Positions 42,934-50,518 of a stretch of DNA of 64,000 bases are shown one piece after another. The stretch covers positions 83,867 to 147,866 of the forward strand of contig CAVYPM010000018.1 in the NCBI GenBank assembly GCA_963770375.1, in the 5' to 3' direction. A program made the translations under genes and the position numbers. The notes beneath the pieces were generated by a model that did no database searches, was not told the DNA's origin, and was given only the letters and a program-made list of their open reading frames with translations. This DNA comes from DASVBE01 sp963770375 (GTDB lineage Bacteria; Actinomycetota; Actinomycetes; Streptosporangiales; Streptosporangiaceae). Numbering within the stretch: position 1 is the first letter of the stretch; every line of letters starts with the position of its first letter.

Positions 42934-43424
42934 TTACGGGGTCTGGTCCTGCGGGTCCCGGTCCCGGCGCTCGCCGTCCGGGGCCTCGCCGTCGCCGTCC
43001 TCGTCCTCGTCCTCCGCGGCCTGGCGGTTCGCCTCCTCGTGGGCGGCTGCCTCCTCGGCCGGGATGTCCTCGTGGCTGCCGTCCGGGCCGTCGGCGGCGG
43101 GGTAGCCGTCGTCCGGGCCGTCCTCGGGCACCACGTCCATGATGGCCCGCCTCATGATCCGGACTTCCACGCCGGGCGCGATCTCCAGATCGAGGTCCTG
43201 GCCGTCCACCGCCACGATCGTGCCGTAGATCCCCGCGGTGGTGCGGACCCGCTGGCCGGGCTGAGAGCTCGTTGCTGACCTGCGCCATCTGCTTCCGCCG
43301 CCGCTGCTGCGGCCGCATCATCAGGAAGTAGACCGCGACACCGATAACGACGACGATCAGGATGGGGGTGAACGACCCGGACTTGCTGAGTCGTACTCGA
43401 TGCCGCCAGGAACATGGTCCCCAT
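42934..43424 (-). CDS. yajC: Preprotein translocase subunit YajC (two frame breaks)
   Basis: Small Sec-accessory membrane protein. Three frames must be joined: MGTMFLAASSTTQ; then SGSFTPILIVVVIGVAVYFL plus MMRPQQRRRKQ; then GQRVRTTAGIYGTIVAVDGQ onward. Extra bases are inferred near 43381-43387 and near 43262-43266. The joined protein has one membrane helix and the conserved MMRPQ(Q/R) basic turn, then an acidic C-terminal tail (EDEDEDGDGEAPDGE). About 162 aa; typical for actinobacteria. ATG 43424 after GGAAGGAA; ATG 43415 is possible. A good promoter lies at 43532-43560. Confidence 0.85.
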
Positions 43425-43531
43425 GGCCGGGGTTCCTTCCGTTGATTGTCACAGTGGGTCCCGAAACCGGCCGGGCTGTCCCCGCCAGGCCGGTCTGCCG
43501 CACCAGGCGGCCGTCGTAGACCAACTGCCGA

Positions 43532-43560
43532 AGTGTAGCGGCGCGCCGGGAGCGCTCCAA
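43532..43560 (-). promoter_or_regulatory. Candidate promoter of yajC-secD-secF-apt-rel
   Basis: Minus strand -35 TTGGAG (43555-43560), 17-bp spacer, -10 TACACT (43532-43537). It would give a leader of about 100 nt before the yajC ATG. Confidence 0.55.
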
Positions 43561-43662
43561 CAGGCTACGGGTTAAGCCATGCGATCGTGACATCGCTGAA
43601 ACCCGCCGCAGGTCAGCCGGCCCGCAGAGGAAACAACGGTCAGACCGCGGGGTTAGTGCCCG

Positions 43663-43803
43663 CTGGGCCGGCGGAGCCGGCCCCTAGCTCGCGGAGGGCC
43701 GCGGCGCTGTTTTCCCGACGAGCGATGAGGCGCGACGAAGGAGCGCCGAGGGAGCGAGGAGGGAAGGCAGCGCTCATAGCGGCCCGCAGCGAGCAGCTAG
43801 CAC
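43663..43803. repeat. Dispersed 3'-end repeat, copy D
   Basis: Full copy beginning with the hairpin GGGCCGGCGGAGCCGGCCC, then TAGCTCGCGGAGGGCCGCGG, CGCTGTTTTCCCGACGAGCG, ATGAGGCGCGACGAAGGAGC and onward to CTCATAGCGGCCCGCAGCGA. Nearly identical to copy B. It lies between the yajC promoter and the ruvB 3' end. Confidence 0.9.
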
Positions 43804-43852
43804 GAGGGAAGGCAGCGCGCTCCAGCGGCCCGCAGCGAGCTAGCCAGCACTG
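43804..43852. repeat. Tandem partial duplicate of the repeat's right end
   Basis: GAGGGAAGGCAGCGCGCTCC, then AGCGGCCCGCAGCGAGCTAG, repeats the last 45 bp or so of copy D with one small change. The ruvB stop (43840-43842) falls inside it. Confidence 0.85.
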
Positions 43853-44973
43853 TCGAACAGCGTTCCCGGGCCGCCCAGGCCCGCTCCACCGGGGCCGGGC
43901 GGGCCGCCGGGCAGCGGCAGCCCGAGCTGGGGCCAGGCCGCGGCGGTGGCCACCCGGCCGCGCGGGGTCCTGGCTATCAGCCCGGCCCGGACCAGGAACG
44001 GCTCGGCCACGACCTCGACCGTCTCGGGTTCCTCGCCCACCGCCACGGCCAGCGTGGACAGCCCGACCGGGCCGCCGCCGAAGCGGCTGACGAGCGCGGA
44101 CAGCACGGCCCGGTCCAGCCGGTCCAGGCCGTTCTCGTCCACCTCGTACAGTTCGAGCGCGTCCCTGGCCACCTGCCGGGTGATGACGCCGTCGGCGCGT
44201 ACCTCGGCGAAGTCGCGGACCCGGCGCAGCAGCCGGTTGGCGATCCGCGGGGTGCCGCGGGACCGGCCGGCGATCTCCTCGGCGCCGTCGTCGCGCAGCG
44301 TGGCGCCGAGCAGCCCGGCCGACCGGCGCACGATCACGCCGAGCTCGTCCGGCTCGTAGAAGTCCAGGTGCGCGGTGAAGCCGAACCGGTCGCGCAGCGG
44401 CGCGGGCAGCAGGCCGGCCCGGGTGGTCGCGCCGACCAGCGTGAACGAGGCGATGTCCAGCGGGATCGCGGTGGCGCCCGGCCCCTTGCCGACCATCACG
44501 TCGACCCGGAAGTCCTCCATGGCCAGGTAGAGCATCTCCTCCGCGGGGCGGGCCACCCGGTGGATCTCGTCGATGAACATCACCTCGCCCTCGCTCAGCG
44601 TGGACAGCACCGACGCGAGGTCGCCGGCCCGCTCGATGGCCGGCCCGCTGGTGAGCCGCAGCGGCACCCCGAGCTCGGCCGCGATGATCATGGCGATCGT
44701 GGTCTTGCCCAGGCCCGGCGGGCCGGACAGCAGCATGTGATCCGGGGCCCGGCCGCGCCGCAGCGCGCCCTCCAGGACCACCGACAGCTGCTCGCGGACC
44801 CGGCTCTGGCCGACGAACTCGGCCAGCCGCTTGGGCCGCAGCGCGCCCTCGATCAGCCGGTCGTCCGCGTCGGCCAGCGGCGAGACCACACGGTCCTGGT
44901 CAATTCCGGCCTGGTCAATTCCGGCCTGGTCAATTCCGGCCTGGTCAGATCCGGCCTGGTCGGATCCGGTCAC
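43840..44973 (-). CDS. ruvB: Holliday junction branch-migration ATPase RuvB
   Basis: AAA+ motor of RuvAB. The 377-aa product has LRPKRLAEFVGQSRVREQL, Walker A GPPGLGKTT, Walker B MFIDEIHR, sensor 1 GATTRAG and a C-terminal winged helix (DRLDRAVLSALVSRFGGGPV). The N-terminus carries five 5-residue tandem units (GIDQA/GSDQA) not found in the family core. The C-terminal tail is Gly/Pro-rich. GTG 44973 overlaps the ruvA stop. Probably SOS-controlled with ruvC-ruvA through the LexA box at 46214. Confidence 0.96.
   Translation of the reverse strand: MTGSDQAGSDQAGIDQAGIDQAGIDQDRVVSPLADADDRLIEGALRPKRLAEFVGQSRVREQLSVVLEGALRRGRAPDHMLLSGPPGLGKTTIAMIIAAELGVPLRLTSGPAIERAGDLASVLSTLSEGEVMFIDEIHRVARPAEEMLYLAMEDFRVDVMVGKGPGATAIPLDIASFTLVGATTRAGLLPAPLRDRFGFTAHLDFYEPDELGVIVRRSAGLLGATLRDDGAEEIAGRSRGTPRIANRLLRRVRDFAEVRADGVITRQVARDALELYEVDENGLDRLDRAVLSALVSRFGGGPVGLSTLAVAVGEEPETVEVVAEPFLVRAGLIARTPRGRVATAAAWPQLGLPLPGGPPGPGGAGLGGPGTLFDSAG
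44896..44967. repeat. 15-bp tandem repeat at the ruvB 5' end
   Basis: Five copies of GGAATTGACCAGGCC (minus strand), three exact and two with TCC/TCT in place of ATT, encoding (G-I/S-D-Q-A). The unit is less G+C-rich than its surroundings. Confidence 0.9.
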
Positions 44974-45602
44974 GGCCGCCCCAGCACCCGCAGCGCGGCG
45001 CGCAGCGCCACGGCCACGTCGACGTCCCTGGCACTCTCGCCGTCCGGCCCGGCCAGACCAGGCTCGACCGCGGCGATGGCCAGATCCGCCTCGCGGGCCT
45101 GCCAGCCCAGGTTGACCAGGCCGGTACGGACCTGGTCGCGCCAGCTGGCCGCGGCGGCCGGCACCGCCCCGGCGGCGGCCGCGGGCACCCCCCCGTCGCC
45201 GGGCGAGCCGAGCCGCCCGGCCAGCTCGAGCACGATCCGCTGGGCGCCCTTGCGGCCGATGCCGGGCACCTTCATCAGCGCGGCCAGGTCCTCCGTGGCG
45301 ACCGCCCGGCGCAGCCCGTCCGGGCTGAACACGGCCAGCATGGCCAGCGCCAGCCGGGGCCCGACCCCGCTGGCCGTCTGCAGCAGCTCGAACGTGTTCC
45401 GCTCGTCGCTGTCCGCGAAGCCGTACAGGCTCAGCGCGTCCTCCCTGACCACCAGGGAGGTGGCCACCCGGGTCCGCTCACCAAGCCGCAGCCCGGCCAG
45501 CGTGCCCGGGGTGCAGGTCACCTGGAGCCCGACCCCGCCCACGTCGATCACCGCGCCGTCCGGGGCCACGGCGCTGACGGTGCCTTCCAGGTGCGCGATC
45601 AC
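44970..45602 (-). CDS. ruvA: Holliday junction DNA helicase subunit RuvA
   Basis: Junction-binding tetramer that loads RuvB. The 210-aa product has the N-terminal OB domain (VIAHLEGTVSAVAPDGAVID), two helix-hairpin-helix motifs (LLQTASGVGPRLALAML; LMKVPGIGRKGAQRIVLEL) and a C-terminal RuvB-contacting domain. GTG 45602 overlaps the ruvC stop by GTGA. The open frame extends upstream but without similarity. Confidence 0.95.
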   Translation of the reverse strand: MIAHLEGTVSAVAPDGAVIDVGGVGLQVTCTPGTLAGLRLGERTRVATSLVVREDALSLYGFADSDERNTFELLQTASGVGPRLALAMLAVFSPDGLRRAVATEDLAALMKVPGIGRKGAQRIVLELAGRLGSPGDGGVPAAAAGAVPAAAASWRDQVRTGLVNLGWQAREADLAIAAVEPGLAGPDGESARDVDVAVALRAALRVLGRP

Positions 45603-46192
45603 GCCATTCCCCCCGTGGGCTGTGCTGCTCCGGAGGACGGGGGCCCTCCGGTGCCCGGGCGGCCCCGTGCTGTCTGGCACTGTGCGGCCAGCGCGGCGGC
45701 CTCGGCCAGGCGGCGCTGCGCGCCGCCGCGCCACAGGTGGCAGATGGCCAGCGCCAGCGCGTCCGCCGCGTCCGCGGGCCGGGGCGGGTCACCGAGCCGC
45801 AGCAGCCGTGTCACCATGCCGGTGACCTGGGCCTTGTCCGCCCGGCCCGAGCCGGTCACGGCGGCCTTGACCTCGCTGGGGGTGTGCAGCGCGACCGGCA
45901 GCCCGCGGCGTGCGGCGCACACGATGGCCACCGCACCCGCCTGCGCGGTGCCCATCACCGTGCGCACGTTGTGCTGGCTGAACACCCGCTCCACCGCGAC
46001 GGCGTCCGGCCGGTGCGCGTCCAGCCACTCCTCCAGGCCCGCTTCCAGCGCCAGCAGCCGCCGGGCCACGTCCAGCTCGGGCGAGGTCATGATGACCCCG
46101 GCGGCGGCCATGGTGAGCGGCCGGCCGGGCGCGCCGTCGACGACGCCCACCCCGCAGCGGGTCAGCCCGGGGTCGACGCCGAGCACGCGCAT
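45599..46192 (-). CDS. ruvC: Crossover junction endodeoxyribonuclease RuvC
   Basis: Resolves Holliday junctions. The 197-aa product begins MRVLGVDPGLTRCGVGVVDG with the first catalytic Asp at residue 7; VAVERVFSQHNVRTVMGTAQ holds the catalytic Glu and substrate loop, and DAADALALAICH the last Asp pair. The tail beyond residue 175 is low complexity. ATG 46192. It is the first gene of ruvCAB and lies just after a consensus LexA box. The frame stays open upstream by chance into the acetyltransferase gene. Confidence 0.95.
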   Translation of the reverse strand: MRVLGVDPGLTRCGVGVVDGAPGRPLTMAAAGVIMTSPELDVARRLLALEAGLEEWLDAHRPDAVAVERVFSQHNVRTVMGTAQAGAVAIVCAARRGLPVALHTPSEVKAAVTGSGRADKAQVTGMVTRLLRLGDPPRPADAADALALAICHLWRGGAQRRLAEAAALAAQCQTARGRPGTGGPPSSGAAQPTGGMA

Positions 46193-46213
46193 CCTGTCAC
46201 CACCCCGGCATCG

Positions 46214-46227
46214 CGAACACCTGTTCG
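46214..46227 (-). promoter_or_regulatory. LexA (SOS) box controlling ruvCAB
   Basis: CGAACAGGTGTTCG on the minus strand fits the actinobacterial LexA consensus CGAAC-N4-GTTCG exactly and is a 5+5-bp palindrome. It lies 22 bp upstream of the ruvC ATG, directly downstream of a TAAGGT -10-like hexamer (46234-46239), so bound LexA would occlude transcription initiation. ruvCAB is a classic SOS operon. Confidence 0.85.
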
Positions 46228-46353
46228 GTTGCGACCTTACCGGCCAGGACCCGCCCGTCCCCGCCCTGGCCCCGGCGTGTCGCTGCAGTGTCACCTCAGC
46301 TCGGTACGCTCTACGGCAGCATGGCACAGGGCTCCGAGGCCGGACCGTCCGGC

Positions 46354-47563
46354 TTAGAAGTGGTCGAGCATGTAGGGGGTGCGCCGCGAAGGCGGCGTCC
46401 AGCGCGGCGTCCGTGCCGGGGTCTCCCCCGCTGGCCAGGCCGGCCATCCGCAGCGTGGCCACCGGTGTGCCCGCGTACAGCGCGGCGAGCCCCCGCGGCC
46501 CGAGTCGCAGCGCGGCGCCGGGCTCCTCCGGGCCGCGGGTCAGCGTGCCGCGGCTGTCGCCGACCGTCAGCCACCAGGTCCCGGTGTTGGCCGGGAACCG
46601 GGGATCGGCCAGCGTGAGCGGGACCGACGCCCGCAGGCCGGCCGGGAAACCGCGGGCCGCGACCGCCGCCGGGGCACTGATCACCCGCAGCATCCACTGT
46701 TCGGTGCGGCGCAGCCGGACATCGGGCTCGGCGGTCAGCCAGCCGAGCGGGTCGGCCGGGCCCACGGTGGCGTGGATGGTCTGCGCGATCGAGACGTGGG
46801 AGGCGAGCAGCGACCACACCGCCCGGGTGGCGGCCGCCGTGCAGGCGACGGCGAAATACACGGTGATCTCACGGCGGCCGGACCAGCCGTAGCAGACGAA
46901 CGCGTCGTCGCCGAGGTAGCAGTACAGGTCCTCGTCGTCGATCAGCAGCGCGGACGTGGCCAGGTCGTAGTTGACCGGCCCGCAGGCCCGTGCGGCCGCG
47001 TACGCCCGGTCGATGACCGCGCTGATCTCCGCGGCGTCGGCGGGTCCGGCCCGGCGCAGAGCGTCCTTGCCGTCCTGGCCGTCCGGTCCGGCCTCGGCCG
47101 GGAGCAGCCGGCTCAGCGACCGGGACGGGAGCGTGACCTGGTACCGGCCGCCGGCGATCTCGTAGCCGAACGACCGGTACAGCGGTGCGGTGGCCGGGTA
47201 CAGCGCGGACAGCGGGTAGCCGCGGGCCTCGATCTCGGCCAGCACCGCCGCGGTCAGGGCCCGGCCGACGCCGCCGCCGCGGGCCTCGGGCGCCACTTTG
47301 ACCCCGGCTACCCCGGCCATCGGCACCGCGCGGCCGTGCCACCACTGGGTCATCTCGAGGAACCGGGCGGTGCCCGCTATCGCGCCATCGCGCAGGGCGC
47401 CGAAGTACCGGCCGCCGTCGACCGACAGCCGGACGCTGGCCAGCCGCTGCTCCCCCTCGTCCGCGGGGAACGGCCCGAACGCCCGCCGGCCCAGGTCCAG
47501 GTCCGCCGCCGCGTAGCTGTCGCCCCGGTGCAGCGGCCGGACGTGCACCGCACCGTCCGCCAT
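46354..47563 (-). CDS. Eis-like GNAT N-acetyltransferase (frame break before the last residues)
   Basis: About 402 aa after correction. The N-terminal GNAT fold carries the acetyl-CoA loop VKVAPEARGGGVGRALTAAV, then YPATAPLYRSFGYEIAGGRYQV; a second GNAT-like region and a C-terminal SCP2-type domain (LRLGPRGLAALYAGTPVATL) follow, the Eis layout. The uncorrected frame runs on into ruvC; dropping one C from the run at 46375-46379 gives PYMLDHF and a TAA at 46354-46356. Eis enzymes use the terminal Phe carboxylate as catalytic base, so this end is meaningful. Substrate unknown; aminoglycoside or lysine acetylation is known in the family. Confidence 0.85.
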
Positions 47564-47571
47564 AGGGCCTG

Positions 47572-48324
47572 TCAGCCCAGCTTTTCCATGATCTCGTCGG
47601 GCACCGAGTAGTTGGCGTACACGTCCTGCACGTCGTCGGAGTCCTCGATGGCCTCGATCAGCCGGAACACCCGCTTGGCCTGCTCCTCGTCCAGCGGCAC
47701 CTCGACCGACGGCAGGAACGCGGCCTCCGCCGAGTCGTACTCGATCCCGGCCTCCTGCAACCCGTTGCGCACCGCGATCAGGTCGGTGGCCTCGCTCACC
47801 ACCTCGAACGACTCGCCGAGGTCGTTGACCTCCTCGGCGCCGGAGTCCAGCACGGCCGCGAGCACGTCGTCCTCGGTCGCGCCCGGGCCCTTGGGCACGA
47901 TCACCACGCCCTTGCGGGCGAACAGGTAGGCCACCGAGCCGGGGTCGGCCATCGACCCGCCGTTGCGGGTCAGCGCGGCGCGCACGTCGGCCGCGGCCCG
48001 GTTCCGGTTGTCGGTCAGGCACTCGACCAGCACCGCGACCCCGCCCGGCGCGTAGCCCTCGTAGGTGATGGCCTCGTACGCGGCGCCGCCGGCCTCCAGC
48101 CCGGCCCCGCGCCGTACCGCCCGGTCGATGTTGTCGTTGGGCACGGAGCTCTTCTTGGCCTTCTGCACCGCGTCATAGAGCGTCGGGTTGCCGGCCAGGT
48201 CCGCACCGCCGGTGCGCGCGGCCACCTCGACGTTCTTGATCAGCTTGGCGAAGAGCTTCCCGCGCCGGGCATCGACGACGGCCTTCTTGTGCTTCGTGGT
48301 CGCCCACTTGGAATGGCCGCTCAT
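47572..48324 (-). CDS. yebC: YebC/TACO1-family regulatory protein
   Basis: A 250-aa protein beginning MSGHSKWATTKHKKAVVDAR, the family signature, with SSVPNDNIDRAVRRGAG and the acidic C-terminal lobe (LPSVEVPLDEEQAKRVFRLI). YebC proteins are linked to translation of polyproline-rich stretches in bacteria and mitochondria, and some members bind DNA; both roles are from the literature, not visible here. Overlaps pdxT by ATGA. The Pro-rich proteome in this window would suit the translation role. Confidence 0.95.
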   Translation of the reverse strand: MSGHSKWATTKHKKAVVDARRGKLFAKLIKNVEVAARTGGADLAGNPTLYDAVQKAKKSSVPNDNIDRAVRRGAGLEAGGAAYEAITYEGYAPGGVAVLVECLTDNRNRAAADVRAALTRNGGSMADPGSVAYLFARKGVVIVPKGPGATEDDVLAAVLDSGAEEVNDLGESFEVVSEATDLIAVRNGLQEAGIEYDSAEAAFLPSVEVPLDEEQAKRVFRLIEAIEDSDDVQDVYANYSVPDEIMEKLG

Positions 48325-48917
48325 GCACGTTCCCTTACGATCTCGGTGAAAAGCTGGTGGATCCGCCCGTCCCTGGTCAGCTCCGGGTGAAACGACGTCG
48401 CGAGCACGGGCCCCTGGCGGACCGCGACGATCCTACCCGTGCGCGGCTCGGTGCCCAGAACCTCGACGCCGGGCCCGGCCTGCTCGACCCACGGGGCCCG
48501 GATGAACACCGCGCGGAACGGCGGGCCGTCCACCCCCCTGAGGTCGATGTCGGACTCGAACGAGTTGACCTGGCGGCCGAACGCGTTGCGCCGCACGGTG
48601 ACGTCAAGGCCGCCCAGCGTCTCCTGGCCCTCGATCCGGTCCAGCAGGTCGGTGGCCAGCATGATCATCCCGGCGCAGGAGCCGAACACCGGCAGGCCGT
48701 TGGCGATCCGCTTGCGCAGCGGCTCCATCAGCTCGAACACGTCGGCGAGCTTCCACATCGTGGTGGACTCCCCGCCCGGGATGATCAGGCCGTCGACCGC
48801 GTCGAGCTCGGCGGGACGGCGCACCGCGACGGCCGTCGCACCCGTTCCGGTCACCGCCCGCCGGTGCTCAGCGACGTCCCCCTGCAGGGCGAGGACCCCG
48901 ATGACCGGGCTCATCAC
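48321..48917 (-). CDS. pdxT: Pyridoxal 5'-phosphate synthase glutaminase subunit
   Basis: Class I-type glutaminase that feeds ammonia to PdxS. The 198-aa product has IGVLALQGDVAEHRRA, LIIPGGESTTMWKL, the nucleophile in GSCAGMIMLA, and the His/Glu pair in SFHPELT. The start is GTG 48917 (GTGA overlap with pdxS) or ATG 48914. Coupling to pdxS fits their stoichiometric complex. Confidence 0.95.
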   Translation of the reverse strand: MMSPVIGVLALQGDVAEHRRAVTGTGATAVAVRRPAELDAVDGLIIPGGESTTMWKLADVFELMEPLRKRIANGLPVFGSCAGMIMLATDLLDRIEGQETLGGLDVTVRRNAFGRQVNSFESDIDLRGVDGPPFRAVFIRAPWVEQAGPGVEVLGTEPRTGRIVAVRQGPVLATSFHPELTRDGRIHQLFTEIVRERA

Positions 48918-49876
48918 CAGCCGCGGCCGGCGTACCGCTGCTCCGGGGCGAGGGTGTCCAGGTTGATGCCGACCATGGCCTCGCCGAGCCCGCGGGACAC
49001 CTTGGCCACCACGTCGGGGTCGTCGTAGAAGGTGGTCGCCTTGACGATCGCCGCGGCCCGTGCGGCCGGGTCGCCGGACTTGAAGATGCCCGAGCCGACG
49101 AACACGCCCTCGGCGCCGAGCTGCATCATCATCGCCGCGTCCGCCGGGGTGGCGATGCCGCCCGCGGTGAACAGCACGACCGGCAGCCTGCCCGCCGCGG
49201 CCACCTCGGCGACCAGCTCGTACGGCGCCTGCAGCTGCTTGGCCGCGGTGTACAGCTCACTGGCGTTGAGCGCGGCAAGGGTGCGGATCTCGGCCAGGAT
49301 GCCGCGCATGTGCCGGGTCGCCTCGACCACGTTGCCGGTGCCGGCCTCGCCCTTGGACCGGATCATCGCGGCGCCCTCGGTGATCCGCCGCAGCGCCTCG
49401 CCGAGGTTCGTGGCACCGCACACGAACGGCACGGTGAACTCCCACTTGTCCACGTGGTGCGCCTCGTCGGCCGGGGTGAGCACCTCGGATTCGTCGATGT
49501 AGTCGACGCCGATCGCCTGGAGCACCTGGGCCTCGGCGAAGTGCCCGATCCGGCACTTGGCCATGACCGGGATGGACACCGCGGCGATGATGCCGTCGAT
49601 CATGTCGGGGTCGCTCATCCGGGCCACGCCGCCCTCGGCCCTGATGTCGGCCGGGACCCGCTCGAGCGCCATCACCGCGACCGCGCCGGCGTCCTCGGCG
49701 ATCTTGGCCTGCTCCGGGGTGACCACGTCCATGATCACGCCGCCCTTGAGCATGTCGGCCATGCCGCGCTTCACCCGCTCGGTCCCGGTCCCCGGCGCCG
49801 GGGCGGCACCGGCCGCGGAACCGCCTGCGGTACTGCCGGGACTGCCGGTGCTGGCGGGAGAACTGTGGACTGACAC
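48914..49876 (-). CDS. pdxS: Pyridoxal 5'-phosphate synthase subunit PdxS
   Basis: TIM-barrel synthase making PLP from ribose 5-phosphate, glyceraldehyde 3-phosphate and ammonia. The core begins VKRGMADMLKGGVIMDVVTP (first-Schiff-base Lys shortly after), with ALERVPADIRAEGGVARMSDP and VFVGSGIFKSGDP. The GTG at 49876 follows AGAGAGGTTCCC and gives 320 aa; about 35 Ser/Gly/Ala-rich residues precede the barrel. A TACCAT -10-like element lies upstream. Heads pdxS-pdxT-yebC. Confidence 0.96.
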   Translation of the reverse strand: MSVHSSPASTGSPGSTAGGSAAGAAPAPGTGTERVKRGMADMLKGGVIMDVVTPEQAKIAEDAGAVAVMALERVPADIRAEGGVARMSDPDMIDGIIAAVSIPVMAKCRIGHFAEAQVLQAIGVDYIDESEVLTPADEAHHVDKWEFTVPFVCGATNLGEALRRITEGAAMIRSKGEAGTGNVVEATRHMRGILAEIRTLAALNASELYTAAKQLQAPYELVAEVAAAGRLPVVLFTAGGIATPADAAMMMQLGAEGVFVGSGIFKSGDPAARAAAIVKATTFYDDPDVVAKVSRGLGEAMVGINLDTLAPEQRYAGRGW

Positions 49877-49951
49877 GGGAACCTCTCTTAGGGCTGCAGT
49901 TGGCTTGATCTCCATGGTAGGCGGTCCGCCGGCAGCCCGCTAAACGGCCGG

Positions 49952-50518
49952 TCAGCCCGCCAGCCGGGAGACCCCGGGCGGGGCCGCCTCGTCGCTGCCC
50001 GGGGCCACCAGCGAGTCGTCGATCTCGAAGAACTGCGGCGGGCCGGCGCTGCCCGCCAGCCGGAACAGCCGGACCAGCCAGCGCCGCCGGGCGGTGCGGG
50101 TCGTCGTCACCGCGCTGTTGTAGAAACGGCGGGCCAGGAACACCTGGTGCGCCGCGGCCTCGGTCTCGGCCAGCAGCTCAGCGGCGCCGGCCCGGCCGGC
50201 CAGCGAGGCACGGAAGTCGGGCTGGCCGAAGGCCGCCCGCAGGGTCCGGGTCAGGTCGCTCTCGGCCAGCTCCTGGTCGCCCGGCGCCGCCGTCCTGGCG
50301 TCGTGCGCGGCCCCGGCCACCAGCAGGCTGGTGGCCGGGTCGAGCAGGCCGGAGGAGGCCAGCTCCAGTGCCACCGAACTGCGCCGCAGCAGCGCCGCGT
50401 CGAGCGCGGCGCGGGCGGTGTCCAGCCGGGTGTGCAGCCGGTCCAGGCGGCCGGCCCGCCAGGAGATGTACACCCCGACCAGCAGGGCCACCGCGATGAT
50501 GACGATGATCCTGGTCAC
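49952..50518 (-). CDS. LemA-like membrane-anchored protein
   Basis: A 188-aa product with an N-terminal membrane segment (TRIIVIIAVALLVGVYISW), then a long helical region (LDRLHTRLDTARAALDAALL) and VFLARRFYNSAVTTTRT, similar to the R-x-YN-x-AV block of LemA proteins. That family similarity is moderate. The C-terminus is short and acidic/Pro-rich. GTG 50518 overlaps the pimA stop by GTGA. Unknown function; co-location with PIM genes suggests an envelope role. Confidence 0.65.
   Translation of the reverse strand: MTRIIVIIAVALLVGVYISWRAGRLDRLHTRLDTARAALDAALLRRSSVALELASSGLLDPATSLLVAGAAHDARTAAPGDQELAESDLTRTLRAAFGQPDFRASLAGRAGAAELLAETEAAAHQVFLARRFYNSAVTTTRTARRRWLVRLFRLAGSAGPPQFFEIDDSLVAPGSDEAAPPGVSRLAG

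Larger units (their letters stand above)
43425..43839. other. Intergenic region between yajC and ruvB
   Basis: A 415-bp gap with no protein gene. From left to right it holds the yajC leader, the yajC-secDF promoter, a moderately A+T-richer stretch (43570-43650) with no recognised element, and repeat copy D with its partial duplicate reaching the ruvB stop. Short frames across the repeat are spurious. Confidence 0.6.

Noticed and set aside
43587..44090. Protein gene inside repeat copy D
   Set aside because: The peptide seen (for example ERGGKAALIAARSE) appears in several copies only because the DNA repeats; small indels between copies break the frame, so coding selection is absent.
44896..44967. 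CRISPR-like array in the ruvB 5' region
   Set aside because: Units are 15 bp, directly abutting, with no spacers, and encode an in-frame peptide repeat.
45599..48022. One long frame covering yebC end, the Eis-like gene and ruvC
   Set aside because: Three distinct families are recognisable with their own starts. The Eis-like gene ends at 46354 in a shifted frame, and a LexA box with a -10-like hexamer separates it from ruvC.
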